Notes under the pieces: generated by a model
The model's database searches: none
What the model saw: only the letters and a program-made list of their open reading frames with translations
Told to the model about the DNA's origin: nothing
Translations under genes and position numbers: made by a program
DNA from: Zymoseptoria tritici IPO323
Lineage: Eukaryota > Ascomycota > Dothideomycetes > Mycosphaerellales > Mycosphaerellaceae
Direction of reading: 5' to 3'
Assembly: GCF_000219625.1 (NCBI RefSeq)
Contig: NC_018217.1
Coordinates: forward strand, 3,472,001-3,536,000
Length of the DNA: 64,000 nucleotides
Shown here: in pieces, positions 32,140 through 41,740 of the stretch
Layout: the number at the start of each line of letters is the position of its first letter
Position numbering within the stretch: position 1 is the first letter of the stretch

Positions 32140-32811
32140 CGTAAAGGCGCAGCTCAATCCGGGAACGATGGGAGAAGTCGGTGGGAGTAGTTGCAAGGAG
32201 TAACGTGCAAGGATATATCAAGGTAGTGCAATGGAAGGACTGACGACACCATGGTGGAACCCATGACGATGGAGGAACCTACGGCAGGTTGTACAGTGAG
32301 AGTACCTGAGACCTTGGTCCGCTAGCAAGAGATGGTTGTACTGCTTACGTCCCGCTAGCAGACTTTCGCGGCCTCCGCGTGGTGGAACCGTATTTTAGCG
32401 TTTCATTGCCCCGGAGCTACCATGACCGGCAGACCATTGTTCTTGCTTGTCGAGCATCCATGGATACTACTTCTTACACTCTCATCTCCTCGGATACCTA
32501 TACCTCGAGGAGTAACAGGCTACGTCATGTTGGCATCTCGTTTCGGCGGGGGACAGTATCACCTCATAGAACGCCCACGCGACATCCAGCGCACATGAAA
32601 ATCGGCAATGACAGCGACTCCCGCGACGTGGTGTCGTGACAACGCTCTGTGGTAATGCAGAGTTTTGCCTGAAACACCCTGGTCGCATCACCCGAAGCCT
32701 TTGCGCACCAATGACCAAGTTCACCGTGCGATCACAGCGCCAACACACACGGTCACCGAACAATGGTGTTCCTTCGACCGGAAGATAAAGACCTCGCTCG
32801 AGTATCTCAAG
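32140..32811. other. Divergent intergenic region
   Basis: About 670 bp between the DUF6924-like gene (-) and the nuclease-like gene (+). Nothing else recognised. Confidence 0.45.
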
Positions 32812-33786
32812 ATGCTATCTACAACAATGATCCATTCGCGCAACGCACAATGCGCTTCCTTCAAACTGCCTCTTCCGGCCCTCTTCGCACACTGCGTTGG
32901 CCTTTCACAAGCCCTTTATTTCGTGCTGGACTGTACCGACGCCGTTGGCGCTTGTAGCAACGACTGCTATGGTGCCAACGTAGCCGGCTGTCCAACGGAT
33001 CTCACATGGGACAAATCCCACCATCGTTCGCGCAGGCGTGCGTCTGGCTGCAAGATGCGTGGCAACGATCGAAGCCCATGTGGGATAAACAAAAAAGATC
33101 CTGTCGATCCATACTTCAAAAATGGCGACATGTGTGACGAGAGTCCTTACGCAGCAGTTACTCAAGGCGGTGCTGGGGCAGTCTTGGCCTGCGTCTCCAA
33201 GGCCGACAACAGCAATGAAGGGAAACAGCTAAGCAGCTTCACTAAGGCCAAGGAAGGATGCAACAATGAAGCACCGTGTGACTTCACCCTCATGCTCAAA
33301 GAGGGCACCTACGACAATATGTGAGAACATCTGTAATCAGACCGGCACTGCAAATGCTTACGTGTAATGCTTAGTGGTTACTGCAACTCGGAAAGGACCA
33401 ACCGAGGTGACGAATTCAAGCTTTCCAATGGGAAATACGTGAATGCGAAACGATCGGAATCAGGCAAGTGAGCCGGCAGTCCTTGCTGCGCAATGTCTAC
33501 TTGAAAGGAGCGAGGAGAAGCTAACGCGTATGTAGTGGTGGCCGGAGACGTGGACGACGACCAGGTGTTTGAGCTACACGTGCCGGACCCGGCCCTGTTC
33601 ATTGCGCCGCATGAGCGGCGCCAATGCTTGCTTGCGGACGGTCATCGGACCCTGCTAATGGGGCGGCATACCGACAAGAACTTCGTCGGAACCGTCATTG
33701 TACACGGCGATGGGACTTCCTCGACAGTGGTCAAGGAGCTTTTTGGGGATGAGAAAAGTCCGCAGTTCAGGCCTACAATTTGGTGA
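32812..33786 (+). CDS. Secreted NucA/NucB-type deoxyribonuclease-like protein
   Basis: Three exons, 32812-33320, 33375-33463 and 33536-33786, with introns 33321-33374 (GTGAGA...TTAG) and 33464-33535; 282 residues. The second intron starts with GC (GCAAGT...GCTAAC...TAG), the usual form of a rare GC-AG intron, and no GT donor nearby restores the frame. The N-terminal segment LPLPALFAHCVGLSQA is a probable signal peptide. The core CDESPYAAVTQGGAGAVLAC followed by ADNSNEGKQLSSF matches the NucA/NucB motif (CDE-(Y/S)-P ... NSxQGxQLS-x-F). Cys residues are abundant, as in secreted proteins. It probably degrades extracellular DNA. The C-terminal exon (DDDQVFELHVPDPALF) is not recognised. A second ATG at 32827 is an alternative start. 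Confidence 0.68.
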
Positions 33787-34784
33787 TGGCGCGAGACCGC
33801 TGACGAGACTGACGAGAGCGGGACTGGGTGGTTCACATGGTGATTTATTAGTGGAGAGGCTGTTATCTATTGTTCCATTTGCAACGAGGTCCGTTCACGT
33901 GTCGTGAGTCAAACCTCGTCATGTTTTGTCAAAGGATACCGGAATCATATATGATATCGAGCATTCACCAATGACGTCCGCATAAATCGGTTTACTTTGA
34001 CTACTCTTGAGCGCAGCAGCTATTCAAGACGAACAGCGATATATGTGAGTTCGCCGCGAGTGCGACTCGACTGGGTTCAATGCAACTATCGCATGAATTC
34101 GTGTATCGACGACTTGTGAATCGATCGCTTCGATTAATCCAGTTCATCGAAAAGCATCGGATATGTCCTGGAAACAAGTGAATTCAATCGCTTCAACTCC
34201 AAGCCATCCTGCACCAAGCGACCGCGCCCTCTCGTACAGACGGACATCTGATCTACGAGATCTCATACGTGGACCATGGCGAGCGACCGAAAGACTTCTA
34301 AACGGAAATCTTTTGCTTCGCAGTTGGAGTAGAGCTGTTGACAAGAGCAGCTGTGAAACCATTCCTCGACCAGCGGCGTGGAACGTATTACATATTAAGC
34401 AAATTCCAGAGACTAAAAACGTGCTAGACATACACGTGCACCGGTACACGTGCCCTCCAAGAGGGCTGCTCCACAGCGCCCTCGACTTGCAGAGTGTAAG
34501 AGAGAGCATTGGTAAGCCAGAGACAAAATCATCCATACCCTTCCCCGTCCCGCCCTCCTCGCGACACGACACGGCTCGAGAACAGAGCCTGCACGACCTC
34601 GCAGCATCATCATACGTCGGTTCTCTTGCCGCGGTTCGGCACGTTCCCTGCGGCGGTAGAATCGTGTAAAGGACCATTTGAAAAGTCGCCGGGACTGCGT
34701 CACTTAATTCACCCTCAGGCCGTTCGCTCCGTAGTCTCCAATGCGATCTCGTTCGACACTCGCTCCCCTCCCTCCACCTCTCTC
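33787..34784. other. Intergenic, nothing recognised
   Basis: About 1 kb at the 3' ends of the nuclease-like gene (+) and the amylase gene (-). Reading frames are short or lack motifs. Confidence 0.45.
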
Positions 34785-36828
34785 TCATTCCCTCCCCATT
34801 CCCTCCACCCCGCCCACAAACCTCCCAACTCCCTCCGCCCCCTCTCTAACCCAAACCCCCACCCCTCGTCCCTTTACTTCAAAAACCCTCCACCCGTCCC
34901 CCCCAACGCTCACCCTCCTTCCACTCAACAAATCAACCCACCTTTCTCCCCTTCCCCTGTCAACCCACATTCTCTTCCCCGTCCACCTCCCTCCTAGACT
35001 CAGCACCACACAACAACCCTCCCGATCCCACGTCCCCGCTCTCGTCCAGGCAATACATCCGCTCTCGTCGAAGTAGTCTCTCTGCTCGCCGTAGGCGAAT
35101 AAGTTCCTCGCGAGACAGAGGGTGGGGAGGAGGGATCTCGTGCTTCTTCCTCCGTCTCCGGTAGGGACTTGGCAAGCTGGTCCGACGCCATGCGGTCCTT
35201 GTGTACCGTAGAGATCGCCCCAGAAGACGCAGGGTGTGCCCTCTTTGCGGAGGAGGATGAATGCGTAGAATAAGACTTTCAGGTCGGGGGAGATCGGTGT
35301 CTCCATCGATTGTCCGGCTTGGGTATCGTGGTTCGCGACGAAGGTGACCGCTTGCGTCGGGCGGAGGGAGACGAGTGAGGCGTGGGCAGGGTCGGAGGGG
35401 TTGAGTAGGATGGTTCGGAGGTCTGCGTTGGGGGAGGAGGAGACTACGTCTGCGGATATGCGGGCAAAGTTGTTGAGCAGTGGGGTATCGAATACGCGGA
35501 CGAGGACGTCTGGACTGGGAGTGACGCCGTCGAGGAATGTGTTTTGGTTGGCGACTTCAGGCGTCCAGACTTCGGCGACGATGAAGGGATCTTTTCCGGC
35601 GTGGTGATCTCGGTGAGTGGAGACGGACGTGGCGATGAAGTCCCGTAGGAAGGAGCGGGATATGTGCTGTGCTGCGTCGAGCCGGAACCCGGAGATGCCG
35701 GTTGTGGTGATCATCCAGCGGGACCAGGATAGGGTGTCGGAGCGGACAGTGGGGTGGGTGTAGTCAATGGAAGAGAACATGAGATAGTTGTTGTTGCCAT
35801 TGGATTGATCGACGTCTTCTGCCCAGCCTCGGCCGGGGCGGCGGGCCTGTTTGCCACGAGGTAGAACTTTTTCGGCGAAGCGGACAAAACGATTGAGGCC
35901 GCCGTCGGCACGGCCAGGGATGGGAAAGGGGAGTTGAGAAGGATTTGGTCGGGGATGAGTGGCGGGATCGGAGATGAGTTTGAAGATTGCGTTGCGCTTC
36001 TCGCGGTCGCACCAGTCTACGCCGGAGAAGTGGGTGGCGTTCCATTGGAAGGTGGAAGCAGGGTTGGAATTGGAGGGATTGAGGCGGCCGGGGAAGTTGA
36101 ATTTTAGCCAGGGGTGGATTTTCTTGGGTGGGCAGAGTTCGTGGTGGCGGTCTGTGAGGAGGACATCAGATTAGCTGGTGCTGGCAGTAGTAAGCTTGAC
36201 CATATCACTCGATCAAGTTCGACTCCATAGAGAGAGGGAGTGAAAAGGAACAACTCACCACTCCCCTCAACCTCAACAGCCCAAACCCCACTCCCATCCT
36301 CTCCCAAATCAATCTCATCCCCCGCGGTCTTGTGCCCCAGAACCGCATCCCAAATCACCTCAACCCGCAGCTCTCTCGCCTTCTCCAGCAGCACCATCAA
36401 CTCCTCCTTACCTACCACAAGTCAGCTAATTGCAACCCAATTCCCTCGCAAATTGACTTACTCCCCCACTTAGTCTCCCTCCTCCACTTCTGATCAAACT
36501 CCCCCAAATCCCATAAATCATAACAATCGTATCCATTCCCACGTCCGCTGGGGTCGTTGGCTTTACAGCCTGGTGGGAGCCATAAATGTGTAATTCCGAG
36601 GTTTTCGACCAATGACGGGAGGAGATTGGTGAGGTGGACGTAGTGTGATTGGCCCGTGGTTGGGTGAGGAGAGGGAGTGTGCCATTCGAAGGATTGGAGG
36701 AGGAGGGTGTTGGCTGGAGTAGGCGGTGGATGGGGAGGACGGTCTGAGCCCTGGTAGGGAGAAGGATGTTGCGATTGAGGTGGACGGGAGGAAGGCGGAG
36801 GTGGAGGGGGAGGACGATTGTATGCCAT
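34785..36828 (-). CDS. Intracellular alpha-amylase, GH13 (subfamily 5-like)
   Basis: Three exons, 36462-36828, 36259-36411 and 34785-36151, with introns 36412-36461 (50 nt) and 36152-36258 (107 nt); 628 residues. There is no signal peptide; the start is Pro-rich (MAYNRPPPPPPPSSRPPQ). GH13_5 features: LLLQSFEWHTP, LGITHLWLPPGCKAND, YDCYDLWDLGEFDQK, then region II GISGFRLDAAQHI with the nucleophile Asp, region III FIVAEVWTP with the acid/base Glu, and region IV FVANHDTQAG with the stabilising Asp. Calcium-site and barrel order are normal. Usual members have VDNHDTQ, so Asp to Ala precedes NHD here. The protein would hydrolyse alpha-1,4-glucans in the cytosol, consistent with fungal GH13_5 enzymes of glycogen or cell-wall alpha-glucan metabolism. 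Confidence 0.88.
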
Positions 36829-38004
36829 ATTCGTTCGACGACCAGAGTCGATGGGCCGTGTGTCAGGCGAGATCCAAGTCCAGTCCTGATGAACCTAGCT
36901 TCCTCAAGGCACGGCAAGTAAAATTTGATGCTACGAGGACAGACCAGCTGAGTTAGCGCGATAGGTGCTTGAGGTCCGTCCTCTCCAACTGCATATGCCT
37001 CAAATCAGCGTCGTCGGCAGTGGCGACCAGTCTGTACTTTCGTTCCGTCCGATCGTTCCAGTGTGACTCTTCACTCCCGTAGGTCTCAAGTCGCCAGGTC
37101 TTGGATTGAATGACGAGGTGCCGGATCGCCTGAGTGGCTCGATCGATGCTTTTTGTTATCCGTCCTTTTCAAGTGCATATGTATCAATCGATCTTGTCAG
37201 CGACGCATCGTCGTCCAGAGCAGTCAGGCGTCCAGAGTGGTCATCTTATACTCCTCATGCAAGCTCCGCCGCGCAGTACGTATATACGCCCGACACGAGC
37301 GGTGGAGCAGGGATATGCATGAGATGGGTTTAGCCATGAATCCGCCGAAGACATCGAGATCCAAATTTAGGTCCTGATCCATCGTGCTTTTTACGAGAAC
37401 TGAGAGTCTGAGGGCTGCGAGATGAGAGCATGAGTATGCAACGCCTGGACTGTCGAGCTGAGTCCGCGAGATCCCTGTCAGACTTGCTGCTAACATGTAG
37501 TACGGCTGAGGATGAGGTGAGGTTGGAGAGTCAAATGCAGTGAGACTCTTACGTCAGCTTCCGCTGTAGTTTCAGCCTCAGGCAGCACTTAAAGTCTCGG
37601 AAGCGGACGCCGTTGGAGGACTGGCTGACAAGGGTGGGTTGGCGAGGACATGAATGGGCTTCGGCGAATTTGTCGGCTCGCGCGCGATTCAAAGTCAAGA
37701 AAGCGTCGAGGATCGAGCGATAAGCGATGCGAAGAATGCTCATACAGCGTACAAAGCAGGAAATACTGTACAAACCCGCACAGAGAGAGCAAAGAGAAGT
37801 GTCCCTCGTCTCTCTACGCGAATTTCTATGCCCAACGTCCTCCCTCCTTCCTCACAGGATCACAGGTCTTGTAGCAGACCTGTTTCCCGAATTCTCCATC
37901 CGCCCGAACCTCTATCTCACTTGTGTATCGTTGCTCTTGTCTTATCACACTTTTCATCCTCCAATCTTCATCCTCCCCTGCACCCGACCGTGAATTCATC
38001 CCGT
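36829..38004. other. Intergenic, amylase upstream region
   Basis: About 1.2 kb upstream of the amylase start and downstream of the phosphate carrier. Several short frames on both strands but no motif; nothing else supported. Confidence 0.45.
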
Positions 38005-39237
38005 TTACTTCGCGATCTCGACACCACCGGTGGCACCTGCATCACACACAAATTAGCATTCGCAATCCCACTCCTCCCATCCTCATTTTGAACTCACCAA
38101 TAGCCTTCTTGATATCACCGTAAATCGCAAACTGTCCAGCGGTCAAAGTACCAACCATGAACAGACGCGCGCCAATTCCGCTGTACGATCCACGGAGACC
38201 CAACTCCTTGGCGATCTTGATCAGACGGCTGGTGGTGCCCTCACCGGGGAGACCCTTGGACTTGTTGATCTTGGAGAGCATGGTGTCGGCGGGCTGGGAG
38301 ACGATGGCGGCGGCGAAACCGGCGATCAGACCGGAGCCGAGGTTGACGACGGTCTGCATGCCGGCGGAGGTGTTGGCCTTGTCGAAGTACTTTTGGTAGG
38401 CGAGCTCGGAGACCTTTTCGTAGACGACGAACTTGGCCATGGTGTAGGGGACTCTTGAGACATGTGTTAGTTGGGAGGCTCGTCTGTCTGCTCCTCAATG
38501 TACGTACTGCTTGAAGAGAATTGGTCCGAATCCAGAGTAGAAAGCACCGACACCCTCATTCTTCAAGATCTTTCCGAATCCGGAGACGAGACCGGTCGCG
38601 AAACCAGCCTCGGACACGAGACGAATACGGGTGGCCTCGAGCGGGCAGAGGGCAATGTCGGCGATGAACTCGGCGCAGGCGGAGGAAGCGAGGTAGACGG
38701 CGGTACGGTTGTTGGAGGCAGTCTCGTAGCCGAGGAGGTTGATCGACTGCTGCTTGAAGAACTCGTATCCTCCGAACTTGAGCGCGCCCTGGAGGAAGTA
38801 TCCGGCAAAGGTGGGACCGGCACCCGTGAGGAGTGCGCCGGCGCCCTCTTTAGCGATGACTTGACGGAAGCCGCCGATCAGACCGCGGTTGTAGGTCGCT
38901 GGGTCGAGCTGGATGCGGGTCTTCACGCTGTGGTGAGGGAGGAGGTGTCAGTGGGAGTTTATTGAGGGTGTATGCGATGCTCAATGGCATATGTTGATGT
39001 CCAATGCTCGGATGTGTCCATGTCTTGTTTCTGCCATCTCTTTCTGGGTGTTGCGATCGCGACTTACACATCAACGGGAGTGAGACCACCGTGGGTGACG
39101 GAACAGCAGACGGCACCGGCGAAAGCGAAGCGGGAGTAGAGGGCGAGGCCGGAGAGCTTCTCGGGGGTGTTGGCTGCGACATTCTGCTTGATCGAGTCGA
39201 GCTTTGCGCTGCCGGTCGACGTGGGAGGAGCGCTCAT
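38005..39237 (-). CDS. MIR1: Mitochondrial phosphate carrier
   Basis: Four exons, 39068-39237, 38508-38927, 38098-38453 and 38005-38036, with introns of 140, 54 and 61 nt; 325 residues. All three mitochondrial carrier repeats are present with their signature variants: [29 protein letters not shown] and [15 protein letters not shown]. Phosphate-carrier hallmarks are [40 protein letters not shown] and [20 protein letters not shown]. The last exon encodes only ten codons (ending GVEIAK). It imports phosphate with protons across the inner mitochondrial membrane for ATP synthesis. The start ATG is at 39235-39237 ([19 protein letters not shown]). The second intron uses an AAG acceptor. Confidence 0.95.
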
Positions 39238-40145
39238 CGTGGCGGTGTGTTGTTGTGTGTGATTAGGTGGTATGGAGGTGATTTGCCGTGATATCCCTAG
39301 GGGGATTGTCGATGGGGTGGAGTGGAGTGGTGGTGGTGTCGGTGTTGATGGAGGAACAGTAACAAGATCCAAGGTCAACTTTTTCCCTCTGAGCTTCCCT
39401 TCGGTTGCACTCTCGGAAAGTTCAGGAGCGCGACGTTGACCTCAACCAATCGGTACCACCTCCCGCTCCACGCTTTCCCGAATAGCCGCTTTCCGTCAGC
39501 CAAGCTTGAGATACGACTTCACTTCACTTTCACTTCACTTCATCTCTTGCAATCATCCCAGCTGTCACGTGCATCAAAGCTAGTGGCTCAAATGGCTAGG
39601 TCCATCTCCCTGCGCTTCATATGACCAAGGGCGCTGGACAGAGAAGGATCATCGTAAGCCGCGCCTTCTCTGCCTGCACAATGCCAAGAATGGGCAAACC
39701 CAACGGGCGACGATGAGGTGGTCTGCGATGAGCATGGGACAAGTGTTGCCAGATATCGTGATGAGAGACTGAGTCCAGCGCTCGCTGCGAGTGGTACATC
39801 GGTTCGATTCGAGACAGGAAATAACGGTTTGTTCAGCAATTTTCTGCGTCAGATCGGTGGCAGCGCAAGAGTACCTTGCGCATTTCGAGAAACCACGGGA
39901 CCAAAATTGGGAAGGTATCTCACGGAAATCCTCGAATGAGTATTCCTGGGGAAGTACAAAGCGATCGTTCACTCACAAGTGATGGAATTCCACCCGGGTT
40001 TTCAACAATTCCTCCGCACGCTTGGCAGCACCCCTACCCTCGCATGCCTCCATTCAAACCTCCGGCTACTCGCAAGCGCCCGCTCCATCTGCTCCAAATA
40101 TCCAACCTCTTTTTCCAACCATAATCTCAAAAGAACAACATCAAC
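39238..40145. other. Divergent intergenic region
   Basis: About 900 bp between the phosphate carrier (-) and an uncharacterised gene (+). A CACTT simple repeat lies at about 39512-39542. No gene recognised inside. Confidence 0.45.
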
Positions 40146-41243
40146 ATGCCATCTCGATACGCCCTCCCGTTCGACGCCAAGCTGCTCGAGCAAGTTCTAG
40201 TAAGCTCTCCTCTTCCTCCTTACCATCTCGCGCGCATGCTTACACACTCCGCGCAGGACCGCAAACCTGAAGCCTCTCCGAACGATGACATGACCATGTC
40301 CGACACCCTGGCCTGGCTGCGCTCCGAATCCATCCTCAAATGGCTCAAATTCTTCAAAAGCCACATGTTCGACGACCGGGACATGCGCTGGTGGCTTGAG
40401 GGAGGCGCTTCTACCGAGCTTCAGCAGTGCGCAGACACCATTGATTCACTCGTCTGCCTGTGTCTCAATCCCACTTGCGCTCAGCCGGAGGATAACATCC
40501 CGAAAGACGACGGCTTCGAGACCACAGCTTGGATTGCGCTGCACTTGGTCCTCGAAGATTCAAAGTGCGCAGACTCTCCTTTTCACGGACTTCCTGAACT
40601 TGGAGAATTGCGCTGGAGCGTCAATGTTACGGTACGTCTGCTCATTACGGTCTTTTGTGATCTCCTCGACAAGCCGAACGGATACTTTGCGAAACTGCTT
40701 GGTGGACCGAAGCCGAAAGCTTTCAAGGATAACAAGTACTGCAAGAAAGTCATGACCGTCAAGAACGAGCCTGTGGCGGACGAGAAGGGGATGTATGGTG
40801 CGCATGCCAAGTACCTGATGACACGCCGTCGAGGGTCTGATGATGTGGATCTGGATGATGGATTGGAGGATGGTCTGGAGGACGGAGATGATGATGTGGG
40901 TCACGGTGAGGGTAGTTTGACCTCGCGAGATGATGGCATGGACCTCAGCAAAGAACATGTGGAAAGCAATGACGACATGGAGGTTGCGCTTGACATGGAC
41001 ATCGATGAGGACGATGCGCAGGATACGCAGGATGTGCAGGGAACCGCAAGATTTGAGCATAGAGGTTGGCCAGGCGGCGGTCAAATTGGCGGACATCACC
41101 GGAAGACTGTAGATCGTCACGATGCGGTGAGGCGCACTCTTCAGCCGCGTGGCGAGACTGCTGTGGGATCAGCGTCCACTGCTCCACATGAGCGAGCTGA
41201 GCGAGCCATCGGTCAATTGTGGCGCTACGGATCGCTTCGCTGA
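40146..41243 (+). CDS. Uncharacterised acidic protein
   Basis: Open frame of 365 residues from ATG 40146 (MPSRYALPFDAKLLEQVL). Bases 40200-40256 look like an intron that is in phase and stop-free (GTAAGC...CGCAG, 57 nt). If it is removed, the protein is 346 residues and reads EQVL-DRKPEASP. The middle has Trp/Leu/Cys-rich helices (LAWLRSESILKWLKFFKSHM, TELQQCADTIDSLVCLCLNP, LRWSVNVTVRLLITVFCDLL). The C-terminal third is strongly acidic (repeated Asp/Glu/Gly, for example DDGLEDGLEDGDDDVGHGEG) and ends in a basic tail. The end may differ if further introns exist after 41040. No family recognised; the composition suggests a nuclear protein. Confidence 0.5.
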   Translation: MPSRYALPFDAKLLEQVLVSSPLPPYHLARMLTHSAQDRKPEASPNDDMTMSDTLAWLRSESILKWLKFFKSHMFDDRDMRWWLEGGASTELQQCADTIDSLVCLCLNPTCAQPEDNIPKDDGFETTAWIALHLVLEDSKCADSPFHGLPELGELRWSVNVTVRLLITVFCDLLDKPNGYFAKLLGGPKPKAFKDNKYCKKVMTVKNEPVADEKGMYGAHAKYLMTRRRGSDDVDLDDGLEDGLEDGDDDVGHGEGSLTSRDDGMDLSKEHVESNDDMEVALDMDIDEDDAQDTQDVQGTARFEHRGWPGGGQIGGHHRKTVDRHDAVRRTLQPRGETAVGSASTAPHERAERAIGQLWRYGSLR

Positions 41244-41740
41244 GAGTTCAGCTGAAAGGAGATGGTCGAGGAGATTTGACCTGAATTCGGGAGGTTCTGT
41301 TTGGCTCACGCGAGGTGAGTTAGGAAGCTCCCCAGCGCCAGAGTCCGCCATCTTCAAGCAAACAGAGGAATGCAATGTCGACACGGTTAAAATACATTCA
41401 GTAATTCAAATTGAGCCAGTTCAACGTAAGTCCTCCTCCTTCGTCCCTCGTAAGCTCTCTCGAAAATGTCGTGCGTGAGGATCATTCACGACCACACTAA
41501 ACTCCGCTAGCGTCTCGGACCGTTTCCTCGCACGTGCATTGAGATCGGCATTGAAGCCAGGCCAACTTTTCTCACCAGACCTTCTCCTCCTTTAAGAAGC
41601 CAGCCCTAGTCGTACTCTCTTCATCAAACACCAGCTACCTTACATACTCGGCCGCGCCACCCAAACACCGGCGCAACGCCGCCTCACATCGCCATCGATA
41701 TCCACGCACCACATCAGCGGCGCACGCCTAAGACTTGAAG
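41244..41740. other. Intergenic, promoter side of the next gene
   Basis: About 500 bp; a CT/AC-rich leader precedes the ATG at 41741. No other gene recognised. Confidence 0.45.

Noticed and set aside
39720..39830. tRNA candidate around the GGTTCGATTCGAG string at about 39798
   Set aside because: No A box or acceptor/anticodon stems could be placed around it on either strand.
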